Shown here piece by piece: positions 43,301 to 54,329 of a stretch of 64,000 nt of DNA. Below the pieces are notes generated by a model. That model was not told the DNA's origin and did not search any database. It was given only the letters and a program-made list of their open reading frames with translations. The first letter of the stretch is position 1, and each line of letters opens with the position of its first letter. The position numbers and the translations under genes were made by a program. Source of the DNA: Agelas oroides (lineage: Eukaryota > Porifera > Demospongiae > Agelasida > Agelasidae). The stretch is taken from NCBI GenBank assembly GCA_949130485.1, contig OX422187.1:7886205-7950204 (forward strand). Direction: 5' to 3'.

Positions 43301-43365
43301 CAAATGGAACTGTTTGATACCCATTTGGTATAGTTTGGTCAAGTATTAGCTGTTTCAGGCCTGAT
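37366..43365. repeat. Satellite array, about 179-bp monomer, about 34 copies
   Basis: The anchor GGAACTGTTTGATACCCATT appears about 34 times from 37390 to 43320, on average 179 bp apart. Monomers fall into two main types: one with TATAGTTTGSTCAAGTATTAG and ACTAACCGATACGTTGG (about 176 bp), the other with TCTGGCTTGATCAAGTATTG and GTAACCGATATGTACAAG (about 181 bp). A third variant replaces CAATTTTCAGAACACTTACT by CTCTTTTTGAACCACTTATA. Types alternate, and blocks of several monomers are themselves repeated (one variant pair recurs 718 bp apart), a higher-order structure. There are no long open frames. Confidence 0.95.
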
Positions 43366-43379
43366 TCATATTGATCATG

Positions 43380-45490
43380 CAATAACTTTTCCAACTCCTG
43401 TAGCTTTAGTCTGGAGAGAACAACCATCATGACAGGTAGTAGCGTGTGTGTAGAGTCTGTTTTGTTACAGAAACTTATACTTAGAAGTACAGGAGCCAGC
43501 CTCGCAAACAGGGTGGGGCTAATAATGACAGGGGCGTGGCTCAGTCCTTGTACGCGTGCGCAACATGACACGCGCCATTTCGCATTTTCTCACTTCGATC
43601 TTACACTTCAAGTTCGTCTTCTTTGATATGATCCGTTCGTGAAAATTCCGCCAGCAACAAAATGGTACCTGAGCTTAGTGGAGGAGAGGGCTTACATGTT
43701 CGATGTCCCACGGGAGCGAATGTCTTTCGGTGACAAGGAGTGCGGAGCGGTTACATCGCTGAGACTTCACACCACCGTGGTAAGAAGTGGCTGAAAGTCA
43801 ATGAATTTATAAATGTAGTTTTTTTTACTACATATAAAATAGCTAAAGTAGCTATTTCCGCGTAAGGAAACATATAGCTAGCTATAGAGTTGTACTGGAG
43901 TAGTAAAGTCGCTAAAGAAATATTGTTGAATGTGTCATTTCTTTCTTTCTACCTTATACCTCCCTGCTTGTTCCCTTCTCATCCTTCCACCAACTACCAG
44001 ACTAGCTAGACCAGTTAGTCTTCCTCTATACTGATCTTGTCTGAGAGATCGTGGTGGTGATAGGTACACAGAGTGAGTCTGCGGCCTTCCCAAAGACATG
44101 TTCTGAAGGGAGGTACTGGAGGCTGTATATGCACAGAGAGGAAAGGTACGAGATAGGGAGAACAAAAGCTTTTATTTAAAAGCCCCAGATGATTAATTCA
44201 CATCACTTGTGTATCCAAACACAGGACCTTTGTCTCCAGGCTATTAATGCCTCATTGTTCAGAAGTACCCAGGCCACAAGGTTCAATCTCCACGCTGCCC
44301 TGCAAGTGGTTTAAACTGCTGGTAAGTAAGCTTGTACTATATACTTATTACAACTGCAGTTGTCTGAATTTGCATTTAGGTCTTCCTCCTTAATTTGTTC
44401 TGCACTGGATTGGGGGTGGGGGGAGCCATAGTACATTTCTTAATGAGGTGCGGAGAACATAAGTTGTACACAAGGGCTTGTATTTTCTGAAATGTACCTG
44501 CTGAGTGGATGACTCTTCTGGTTGGGAATTGTCCAGTGCTTGCGTTTTTGTACTCTTAAATTTGCAAGCCTAGTTTGTATCATGACCATCTTCCACTATA
44601 CCTTCCAGGCCTGTTTACTTCTCCTCACTACACCAACTGACTACAGAGGCCCCAGCTGCTTGAAGAGGCTCGTAGCCAAGTGAGTGGTTACAATGTTTAA
44701 TACATCTAGCCTTATCCCTGGTGATTACGTTCAGGGATTTCCATGTATGCATGAATAACAACAAGCAAGATGAGCCTTTCTGAGATGCTGACTGTGTGAT
44801 TTCTTCACATACCCCGGTAGAGGAATTGCATTTGAAATGATAGCTGCCACACTTTCGAAATATTTTCAGTACACATGCTGCCATGTTGGAAGGCAATTGA
44901 AGGAAAGCAATTATACAAAAATTACATTTCTACAGACCTGTTTCGGGCGTTTAACTTCAACTTTAGACTATGCAAAGGGTTAGTGAAGACATTTAACACA
45001 CCTCTGTGAGAAATGAATGCTACTGGTAGGAGCATTGCTAGGGCGGGAAGTTCAATGCGCTAGTATGATAATCACTCCAAGATGCCCCACATGACTTGTA
45101 TGATGGAATAATAGAATGATTGCAGTTCCTCTATCGCATGACCTGACTAGTATATGAATAATTATTGCATGTGCTATTCTTTCACAGATGGATGTTAACA
45201 ATTGAACTCAACTAACTGATTGATAGGTACATAAAATGTATATTATATGCATAGTTGAATGCCATTTTTGTATGTACAGAGTATATTGACACATTTTTGT
45301 ACAATGTAGTACTTCAATCACATACGTATTTGTATAAAATGCTGTAACGTAAGTTATAGCATAACTATTGTTTGCTTGTTTTCGTATATTCATGTTTTCA
45401 ACTCAGTGTATGTCACAATTATATTTTGCTTACAGTCAAGAGTGTTTCATTGGAAATTCCATGTAAAAGCTCCACCCACTAAGTGAGGGG
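43380..45490. other. Right interior of the CACTA-like element, no sure gene
   Basis: No protein family is recognised. On the plus strand there are possible splice sites: GTG|GTAAGAAG at 43778, CTG|GTAAGTAAG at 44322, an acceptor CCTTCCAG at 44608 and CAA|GTGAGTGG at 44679. They might outline a spliced, largely non-coding transcript. A short ATG frame at 43661 codes only 23 residues. Confidence 0.3.
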
Positions 45491-45739
45491 TCAGCTGCAT
45501 GTCAGTTGACACACTGCTAATTTTGCACACCAATTTTGACACATTGGTAGAATAACACACTTGTTATTTAGCACACTTGCTGAATAGCACACTACTAATT
45601 TGGCACACTGTCCAGTTAGCACATGTGTAGTTTTGACACACCTAACAATTTGACATGCGTGTAGGTGTGTCAAAACTGGAGACATCACTTTTGACACACT
45701 TTTTGTGTCAGATTAGCACACTTTTTTTTTTCTGTGTGA

Positions 45740-47380
45740 CTCCGCAACCCCAGGCCTTAGCTGTACCACTCGTACCTACCTTAGTATCGTAACAGGCTCA
45801 CTATAACGTCCGTGCATTACAGTTTACTAATGCTGTAATGCACAATACAATATTTACACAAAACAATCAAATATAGATGATTTACAGCTCTCCTAACTCA
45901 CTTGGTTGCTATTGATGTTTTTGCTGAGATAGCAAATCCACCTAAAAAATTCCGGGACCCAGCTGGGATTTGAACCCAAGACCTTGTGTGGTTCTCGAGA
46001 TACAATTGTTTTTCCGCCTTCATACGGGCCCAGTTACAGGAAACTAAATTTCTGAAGTACATGAATCAAGAACAATTGTATCTCGAGAACCACACAACGC
46101 ATAAAGGCGAGACTTGCACCGTTACGTTGGTATAAGGACCTGTAGATTCCAATGACACCAGCATTGTATGCCTATTTCGTAGATGGGGGTGTCCATGGCG
46201 AAAAATACGTAAATCCACTGTCTGATCATTGAAGGAGCAACCCACTCAATTTTCGGCAACACCCCTCAGCGCCCAAGGCAGCTACGGTGACGAATATCAG
46301 GCATGCAGCAGCAGGGTCTAGCAGCTTTCCAACAGTGCAGAAATCTTGCCGAAAGTTGCTTCAGAAAGGGAGCAGGAAGCGGCGTCCGAAAATACATTAT
46401 TTTAGCCGATTATCGAATGTTTCGGACTGTTACGCTAATCGCCCCTAGCGCAAGCGGGGATTGACGCTCGAGCTCCATTTTTCAGTCGCCGGATACGGTG
46501 GACTCCGCCTTCCTTTCTGTGGCATAACCGAGTATCTGCGTGGCTTATAGTCTCCGTGTACGAGCGTCCGATTATCGCTGGTGTCCGAATATTGATAGTT
46601 TCCTCTACGGTAATGTAGGACTATGGTGGTACTTTTAACTAAAAAGGCTGTGGAGACTTACCTGTACTGTGTGCCTTTTGCAAGCACCATGGATAGGTTT
46701 GGCATGACAGCAGCGAGGGAGTACTAGCCACGCGATGTTCAGCTCAGTGCCTAGAGTACATACTGCACAATGTCCAACCAGTACACAAAAGGACCAGACT
46801 ACTGCGCAGCGTTTCCAAGTGACTGACACAGCTAATAGGCGGTCCGGGAAATCACGTTGAAGTCGCCTCGCCCAAGTTTCCAGGCCTTCCTTCCCCGTTT
46901 ATTTGCTTTTCGGTTTCCGTTCAGTCCAAAGTGAAACTACTGTATGTCTTCACTGTCTTGGCTTGGTAAAACTCTCTGTCCTCCCGACTGTCTCGTAAAA
47001 ATGAGCGACAAAAAACCGCCTTCGTGCGCTACCATCTTTCGACTCACAATAGTCGTGCTCCAGTGCGTACTGTGGGCGAAGTTGTTTGTGGTTTACATGA
47101 CGCCCACGTTCGTATAATTTGCCCTGTCCGTGACGTCACTCACGTGAGAAAATGTACCAGGCCCTCTCCCGCTTAACCGTACTGCAAGCGACGGGAAGCT
47201 GGGCTAGGGCCTGGGAAATGGAGGGGAGTGGGTTGTACACTGTTGGTAAGTGGATACATGTAGGTGCCAGCTGTTTGCACTTATCTATTTGAGAATGGTG
47301 CTTGTACACCTACCATTTATGGGTGTAGTTACTGTCTAATTGGGGTTTTGCATGTGTGAGGTGGGCAGGAAACAGTTTCT
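45740..47380. other. No gene recognised
   Basis: Apart from the hairpin at 45985-46096 I see no structure or exon. The sequence from 46440 to 47200 is CpG-richer than its surroundings, which might mark a promoter region, but no adjacent coding exon is seen. Confidence 0.35.
45985..46096. repeat. Perfect 26-bp inverted repeat beside a tRNA-like B box
   Basis: Arms 45985-46010 and 46071-46096 are exact reverse complements (core GGTTCTCGAGATACAATTG) with a 60-bp loop. On the minus strand the preceding GGGTTCAAATCCC (45962-45976) looks like a tRNA B box, so a tRNA-derived SINE may be involved. Confidence 0.7.
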
Positions 47381-48016
47381 ACACTGTTAAAATAGAGGTG
47401 TGAAATTAACACCTGTAGTGTTAAAGTAAGCATATACCTGCAGTGCAAGTATCAACCCATGAGGTGTAGTATAACACTTGGTTGTTTAGTCCAGCACCAG
47501 CACGGCTTAGTGTAAACCACCATGGAGTAGCATTGACACCAATGTGAGGTTCACATGATACACGCAAGAAAGGGAGGTGTTATACCAACACCAGGAGTGC
47601 TATTTATGCAGTGTTAAAGTTAACCCAGTAGGTGCAATGTAGCACTACAATGTTTTACTGTAGCCCTAACATAGTTTAATTTAAAACTCCAGTGTAGAAA
47701 CAGCACCAAGAGTAGGGTTTATAAGGTTCATACTCTAGTGCACATCAGACAAGAATTTCCTGAGTATTTTTTTTCATAAAACATACAGATACCTACTTTA
47801 TTACACGCTTCCTCGGTTAATTTGAACCACCTTGAAACAATTGCTGACATCGATTTGAAGGCACTATACATCATGGACTTGCTAAAATTTGGAGTTAAAC
47901 ATATAGTAGTAAAACTCCAGACGCTTGCTGCGGTGGGAATCCGTGCAGAGATGCAGTTTCTAGCCTGCTGTGTCTCACTGGGTAAGTATTTCCGTGCTAC
48001 GCATGCGCATACTGAA

Positions 48017-48799
48017 CTTCGTACGGATCATGTAGGATATCCGACTCCCGCGCCGAAACGAAAGGGGGCGTGGCCTACAGTCACGTGGTGCCACGCCCAC
48101 TCATTCCGCTGATGCGCAAGGCCGCGCCCACCCACTAGGGGCCCGCATGCAGATAATTATAATTATGCGGCCTTAGCGCTAGCGCAATGCGAGTAAATTA
48201 AATTCCTGTGCAACAAGCGGCTGCAGCACCAGACCCCTTCCCTCTCTTGCGGAACGGGGTGTGGCCATGCGAGACTAGGGCGAACGGTTAACGTACGGGA
48301 TTCCGGCTCGCTATCGTGTCGTCTTGGTGGAACGTCTGGGAGGCTTGTTCTTCGCTGGTCGGCGCTCCTATACCGAAGATTATTCGGGTCTTTACTGCGG
48401 CGGCTATCTCACGGTGAATATTATTAGTTGTTTGTGTGTGATACTCGGTCGACGGGCTTTAAATGGGAGCGTGCTTCTCTCAGTAACGGCGTACCTATCC
48501 GATAGCGAACCGGAATCCCGTACGTTAACCGTTCGCCCTAGTCTCGCATGGCCACACCCCGTTCCGCAAGAGAGGGAAGGGGTCTGGTGCTGCAGCCGCT
48601 TGTTGCACAGGAATTTAATTTACTCGCATTGCGCTAGCGCTAAGGCCGCATAATTATAATTATCTGCATGCGGGCCCCTAGTGGGTGGGCGCGGCCTTGC
48701 GCATCAGCGGAATGAGTGGGCGTGGCACCACGTGACTGTAGGCCACGCCCCCTTTCGTTTCGGCGCGGGAGTCGGATATCCTACATGATCCCTTCGTAC
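48017..48799. mobile_element. Foldback element, 292-bp arms (48025-48791), 8-bp duplication
   Basis: Arms 48025-48316 and 48500-48791 are nearly perfect inverted repeats starting GGATCATGTAGGATATCC, with a 183-bp loop. CTTCGTAC flanks both sides exactly (48017-48024, 48792-48799). Each arm contains a TAGTCTCGCATGGCCACACC stretch like the TAGYCTCG MITE family. The open frames in the arms are mirror copies and not genes. Confidence 0.95.
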
Positions 48800-49102
48800 T
48801 TTGCACTTTGTACAATCGCGTGATTTTCGGCGCGCGGGCAGCGCAGCAGCTGCCGATTTCTCTTGTGTGCGATTTGAACCTTTTCCCTGGGTTGTAACTT
48901 CTAACTTTTGTGATTCTAGCAACCTCCTACTGTTTTAAAGTAGTCGCTCTCGACGTTTAAAATGTGTGCGCATCCCGCGCATCCGAGTCGGCGTATCACT
49001 GATCGTCGAATCGGTGACTGTCGCATCAAGGACCATCAAGGACAGCTGGAAGATGAATACCATAGTCAGCACGCACTGGGTTGAGAGGAGGTGCTGTGAG
49101 GC

Positions 49103-49345
49103 ATGCAGGCCTGTTTAAGTGCCTGAGAAGATCGACAAAGCAGTATTCACCGCTGTGGAGCCCGTGTGAGGTTGGTGCAAGCCTGTTTATGTGCGGGAAA
49201 TCCTGAAAAAGCAGTTTTAACCTCCGATGATGTGCTGTGAAGCACGTGCAGGCCTGTTTAAGTGCCAGGGAAGATCGAGAAAGCCGTTTTCACCACTGTG
49301 GAGGTCCTGTGAGGGCTGAGCAAGCCTGTTTATGTGCGGGAAAGG
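49103..49345. repeat. Tandem repeat, about 68-70 bp unit, four copies
   Basis: CAGGCCTGTTTAAGTGCC, GCAAGCCTGTTTATGTGCGG, CAGGCCTGTTTAAGTGCCAG and GCAAGCCTGTTTATGTGCGG alternate about 68 bp apart, so a two-unit repeat of about 136 bp is itself duplicated. Confidence 0.8.
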
Positions 49346-49915
49346 ACTTCGCTCCCCCAGATTCCAACAGAACAAACAATTCTGTATTGTTGGAGTCCTT
49401 CTACCGCGAGAGACAGCAACAAGACAGTGGAATCAGCTATCATAGTGAGTTGCAAGCAATAAACTCTAGTGTGAACAAGACTAGGAGATTGCCAGAGCAT
49501 GCATGCAGTATACAACCTGTATAACTGTATCTATAGGCTTATTGTTTATACCAACATGCAGTTGATTTCACTTATGGAATGCCATTATACATATCTATAT
49601 TTGTAGCTGCTCAAGAAGCTCAAAGCTGAGGATGTGCTAACAGGGAGTATCAACTGAGAGAAAATGAGGGGAAACGTTTGGAGTGGCAAAGCTGTGTGGA
49701 CTAAGCCAATGACGACTTCTCTACTACAGGTGGCGGATAACATGGTAAGCAACATTCAACAGGAAGCCACATGTGTGATTCAATTAAGGTTCATGTCAAA
49801 ATATTTTCATAGGCCATCATTTTTACACAAAAATTGTTAACGTCGAAATTTTTTAGCAAGGCAAGGGTGGACTTGAGAGATTCAGCTGCTGATGAGCTAC
49901 CACTGGCCAAAGACA

Positions 49916-50384
49916 TACACTGTAAAAACATTTGGGTTACTTCAACCATATTTTGGTCATCTCAGTTGCATGCCTGCTGTGTAAGTGAAACATTAACTAT
50001 GAACTTCATCAAGGGATGCTTACAATTTGAATCAAAGTGTAGTTGGGAAGCTTCTCCCTTTTGTTAAATTAGGATCATCTTGCAGAAAGCCTATAAATCA
50101 GCATTTCTGGTAAGGTTTGGTGTTTCTTAGATCCTACACATCCACCCCTGGAGGAGTTCCTTGGTTGCATGGTTATGGTAGAAATGCCAGGAATGTAGCC
50201 AAATAGCTAGGCTTTCTGCAAGAAGTTCCTAAGTTAACAAAAAGGAGAAGCGTCTCAACTACACTTAAGCTTTCAATCAAATTGGAAGCATCCCTTGAAG
50301 TTTGTAACGTGTCACGTACACAACAGGCATGCAATTGAGATGACCATAATATGGTTGAAATAACCTAAATGTTTTTACAGTGTA
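49916..50384. mobile_element. MITE with CACTGTAAAAACATTT ends (49918-50382), TA-flanked
   Basis: Long inverted arms (about 165 bp each) start CACTGTAAAAACATTTGGGT; TA flanks both sides. The ends resemble those of the surrounding 4.8-kb element (CACTGTTAAAA), so it may be a relative that jumped into it. Confidence 0.8.
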
Positions 50385-50898
50385 GCTGTATTTGTGCCTA
50401 CCATTATGTACCTTGGCTACAATCGCTTGTGAAGGCAGATGAATAAAAAACGACTCCTTGGGCAGACTCTTCAAAGGTGAAATTGTGAAACCAACGCACT
50501 GCATTGGAATCTGAGTCAGTTGATCTTATGCAAGACTTCTATGCCTAGCGCTCAAGTTTGTCGCTAGCAGTATTTACCCCACAGGCATGTCACTAGCTTG
50601 AGCTATATTTTCATGTAGCATTGTTTTAATACTTAGCTATTGAATAATTTTCAGCAGTTTAACTCTTGTTGCTGTCTAGGTCTACAAAATATGTTAACAC
50701 CAAACTTTTTTCCAATTTACAAGATATATAAACTGTCTCTAACAGCGTGTTGTGTCAATCTTCTCCATGTAGAGAATGAGAGTGCAGTAGCTCTGCTCCT
50801 GTTGTTGATGTGGTACAAAACTGGAGTCGGCTTCAGTTGTTGGAGGTGAGGTTTACATTTGAGTAAATGCCTCCTCCTCACTTTAGACTGAAATGTAG

Positions 50899-51402
50899 TA
50901 CCGTAGTCTCGCGAAAAAGGGCCCATGGGCGGAGCACCTTACAAGTCTGCCAAAGAGGGGGGTAGGCGCTCTTTCGGGTGTTTCCGCATTTAACCACGAA
51001 AGAGCGCCCATTTCTTGTTTACAGCGACTCGATGCCCTCGAAGCAAATAATTGGACAAACAGTAACGTACAACAGAACCACCAGCGGCTTCAAAGTCGAG
51101 TCCTAACGGCACACAACACTCTGAATGGCACCACATCACCGTGAGCATGGTGTAGCTCGCAGTGCACACTGCATTAGCTACGTCCGTCTACGCAAAGATG
51201 CACGCCTTGTAGCAACTTCGGTGAAGTATTACACGAAGTTTCTTACCTCAGATACGCATACTGTGCTTCTCAAACTCCACGCGAAGCTCGCTCCAGGGTG
51301 GGTGCTCATTCGAGTAAACTTTGACCCTGTACAGGAAATTGGGCGAAAAGTAGGGGGTGGACGCTCTTTCGTAAGTGGGCCCTTTTTTGCGAGACTACGG
51401 TA
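50899..51402. mobile_element. 500-bp MITE with CCGTAGTCTCGC ends, TA-flanked
   Basis: Left CCGTAGTCTCGCGAAAAAGG and right inverse (CCGTAGTCTCGCAAAAAAGG), flanked by TA. GGGCCCA and CGCTCTTTCG inner motifs are also mirrored. No transposase. Confidence 0.9.
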
Positions 51403-52199
51403 TAGAAAAAGGGGAGAGGGCATTTTGGCAAATGTATTGATTTACTTACTAGGCCCAGTGAAAACATGAGTGAATGGTCTGGTCAATTAAGGGAAATCCA
51501 TGGGCATAGCTAGCAGTGATGCACAGAAGGCAGTTGCGTTCTCACTTTTATTGTGAAATGACATGCATGTACTAGGTCCTTCATGGACCTGCATGTTTAA
51601 AAGACAAATACAAATACATGTAAATATTATAAATGCATGTGTCTACACAATGTTTCTCTCGATGTAGGACAAGGATGATCCGGATTCTGCTCTCAGAGAA
51701 AGCAAGTCAAACTTTGAATTCCATAATGTTGAAGTGTGTTGTGTGCATGGACAAACTGAAACTGCTTATTTTATCGCATGTTAGGTTATTGCATTTGTGC
51801 AACTTGTTTATCGACTGCTATTCATCCATTTAATTGTACTTGTTCGTTTTTGAAGTATACGTTCAACATGTTTGAACTTTGAACTTTGAATCCTCCAGTG
51901 CTAAATTTACCCAAAAACTGGTGTACCCCTACACAATTACGCCATTTAGAGGTGCCAATTGAGCACTCTCAGCTGGTGTCACCAATATTTGGCCTTTGAA
52001 GAACTCCACAATACGGTGCTATTCTAAATCCTCTGGTGCTAAACAAGCCCAGGAAGCTGGTGTAGTTCTACACCACTCGAGTGTAGCATTAGCACCATTT
52101 TAGAGGTGCTATCTGAGCACCCAAAGGTAGAGTCACTGAGTGGACACTCATGTAACACCTCTTTTAAGTGTTAATGTAACACCTCATTTTTAACAGTGT

Positions 52200-53083
52200 A
52201 TAGTTACAGGTTGGAAGGTGATAAACAGGTAGCATACAAACTGTGTAAAGTAAGAGCATTATCGTTTCTGCTTGGTTTGTAGATGGAAGGTGTGTTGGCT
52301 CTACTTGGGATGTGTAGATCTGTTAAGGAAAAGTGTGTGGTCTACAAATGGAAGGTTCACAACATATAGAGGGAAGGTTCATGGTGTGTAAGTTTAGCAT
52401 TGTCTAAGTGGATGGTGTGTATAGTGTGAATGGAAGGTATACTCCAGTCAGCATCAGGAAGGTCTCTGTCTGCAGACAAAGGGCTTCCTGATCCCAGGCT
52501 GCGGGATAGGGACCCCGGAGTATCTTGCAGCCCAAAAACAAGAATTGTGCCATCACCAAACATGGACAGCAACAGTTTTGCTCGTCACCATACACGGCGA
52601 GCAGGGCTCAACCAAAAGGGAGCCAAGACAGACAACATAGAACACTGTTCTTGGGTAGCAAGTGCAGTTCATGTACAGTGTTACGAAAAGGTTATATTAC
52701 TCTCCATCAATCATCTAAAGCTGTAGGGTACAGAAATAATGTGTATACAGAGGGTAATATTACCTTGGAAACGTGTATGTGACGTGTATACAGCAGCCAC
52801 AAATACGTAGCAATAGCTTTGGAAGTAGGTTGTAACTGTATGTGGCTGCTGTAGAAAACAAGATCACACCACCATGGTATGCTAAGGCTGTGTGAGGCAA
52901 GGGAGGACTGGAACCATGCGTGTTTTGAAAACTTGGTATGGTGGTGTGGTCTTACAGACACGCATGCACATCAGCACAATCTCACTGATTTGACAGTACG
53001 CTCCTGTAACATTGAATACCTGCTTGGGCATTCATCCAAGGGCACAGTAGATAGTGCACCACTGGCATCAGTGCATTACTTGC
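52200..53083. other. No gene recognised
   Basis: No exon supported. There is a local inverted repeat (CAGCAGCCACAAATACG near 52790, ...TATGTGGCTGCTGT near 52855) suggestive of a small MITE. Confidence 0.35.
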
Positions 53084-53763
53084 CAGTGGCGGATTTAGGG
53101 GGGTAAGGGGGGTGCAAATGCACCCCCCTTTGGCGGCTAGTAATGTATTTTGCGTATATAACTGCACGAGTCCATCAAATGATTATGCAGCAGTGGCATG
53201 CAGCAACAACAACCAGGCACAGTTACACACTCACGTATCAGTTCCTTACTGATCTCCAGACGTTTGACTAGGCCTAGAGTTGCTTCGGGATATTCAGTTC
53301 GGCCCGAGGAGTCCGCCACGGCGCGCCTCAGCATACGAGATTTCGAAATCCACTGGATTTCACGTGGATTTCGGATTTCAGAGTGGATTTCTGGATTTCA
53401 CAGTGGATTTCTGGATTTCAGTTTGGATTTCTGGATTTCAGTTTGGATTTCTGCCGACAGGTTATAGGCTAGTTCCCAGCTTGGCAAAAATTTTTAGTTA
53501 GTTGTAGTTTTGGTTAACTAAATTTTAAAAAGGCGATACTAAAATGTATTTAGTTAAAGTCATAGTTAACCAAAACAACACTATCGGACAGTGTACGAGA
53601 TTTCTTTTGTGACGGACCCCTCGGTTCGGGCTTCCAGCTACATTTTGTATGAATGCGTTCACGTGACCGAAAGTGGGCGTGGCAACCCCAAAAATTTCCG
53701 CCGCGCTTCGCGCGCCAGTGACTGAACCCCCCTTTCCAAATTTCTACATCCGCCACTGCTTGC
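53079..53763. mobile_element. hAT-like MITE with CAGTGGCGGAT ends (53084-53758)
   Basis: CAGTGGCGGATTTAGGGGGG at the left and the inverse of CAGTGGCGGATGTAG at the right, a form typical of hAT termini. CTTGC flanks both sides; only these five bases match, shorter than the usual 8 bp. At 53353-53452 it holds a tandem GGATTTCTGGATTTCAGT repeat. Confidence 0.75.
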
Positions 53764-53935
53764 ACTGTGAGGTGTTCTCTTAACGTGTGTATGAGTGAGA
53801 GACATGCTGGGTCTCACCACGGTAGGGTAGGGTTGAAAGTACAACATCAAAAATGGTTGTAAGGATGTCTTAGGTACATGGCCATCTTTGTTAAGTCATC
53901 TCATCTTGCCAAGTCCTGTCAAGGTTTTCAGGTGT

Positions 53936-54320
53936 ATATCAATGCCAGGTATGCTCTTCTATGTTGTACGACAATATGCAAGTTTGCAACATGTGGGCTA
54001 AAGTCACCATTTCTGTGTCTGCGCCCCAAGTTCCAAACCTGTCAATTCTCGTTGCTTGAATGTACTGTTCTGCACTAGTGTAACCTGGTGGGTAATAATC
54101 AACAAATTTCATGTGGTCAACAATGACCCTACGAACATCCATGTGTTGGAGTTCGGTCCCAGTTATAATGTAAGAAATGGAGCGGTTACCGTCCCCTCCT
54201 ATAGGTTTGATTGCATGTGAGTCTGGAGGTCCCAATGGTACACCTGGACCACCTCGGCTTACTCTGTCTGGTCTACGAAACCGAAGGCCCATAAAGTCAC
54301 ACATGTCACGTTGCCATTGC
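53936..54320 (-). pseudogene. OTU-family cysteine protease exon lacking the catalytic segment
   Basis: After a TTCATTCAG acceptor the exon reads DEQWQRDMCDFMGLRFRRP, GPPDSHAIKPIGGDGNRSIS, TGTELQHMDVRRVIVDHM, FGTWGADTEMVTLAHMLQ. This is the N-terminal half of an OTU domain of the kind common in sponge and cnidarian genomes, often linked to transposons. The expected active-site box is GDGNCLFR; here GDGN is followed at once by RS, so the Cys-Leu-Phe triplet is missing, an exact 9-base loss. Without the Cys the protein cannot act as a thiol protease. The frame ends at a TGA after EEHTWH, without the distal His region. Confidence 0.65.
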
Positions 54321-54329
54321 TCATCCACT

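Larger units (their letters stand above)
36997..45736. mobile_element. Large CACTA-like element (8.7 kb) enclosing the 179-bp satellite
   Basis: Left end CACAGAAAAAAACTGGTGTG and right end (reverse complement CACAGAAAAAAAAAAGTGTG) are inverted and flanked by TG on both sides. Inward of each end lie about 250-330 bp of degenerate short repeats, mostly GTGTGCTA/TAGCACAC (36997-37330 and 45495-45736). Such subterminal arrays inside a CAC-starting TIR are the hallmark of CACTA/EnSpm transposons. Between them are the satellite array and about 2 kb without a recognisable transposase, so if it is one element it is non-autonomous. The pairing of these two ends over 8.7 kb is inference. Confidence 0.5.
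47382..52198. mobile_element. Large TIR element (4.8 kb) with CACTGTTAAAA ends and subterminal repeats
   Basis: CACTGTTAAAATAGAGGTGT at the left and the inverse of CACTGTTAAAAATGAGGTGT at the right, with TA on both sides. Each end is followed by about 320 bp of degenerate units (AGGTGTTA, GGTGCTAAT, GTGTAGTAT), in opposite orientation at the two ends. The layout matches the 36997-45736 element. CACTG ends and subterminal arrays suggest CACTA/EnSpm; the TA flank could also mean Tc1/mariner-type insertion. No transposase is visible. It holds a foldback element, a tandem repeat and two MITEs. Confidence 0.65.

Noticed and set aside
37366..43365. CRISPR-like regular repeats
   Set aside because: Monomers are contiguous, about 179 bp, with no unique spacers, and the genome is animal; this is satellite DNA.
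47822..48922. Two frames sharing the same C-terminal peptide on opposite strands
   Set aside because: The identity comes from the inverted arms of the foldback element, not from duplicated genes.
49834..50504. Two opposite-strand frames with related peptides
   Set aside because: They mirror each other across the arms of the 49918-50382 MITE.
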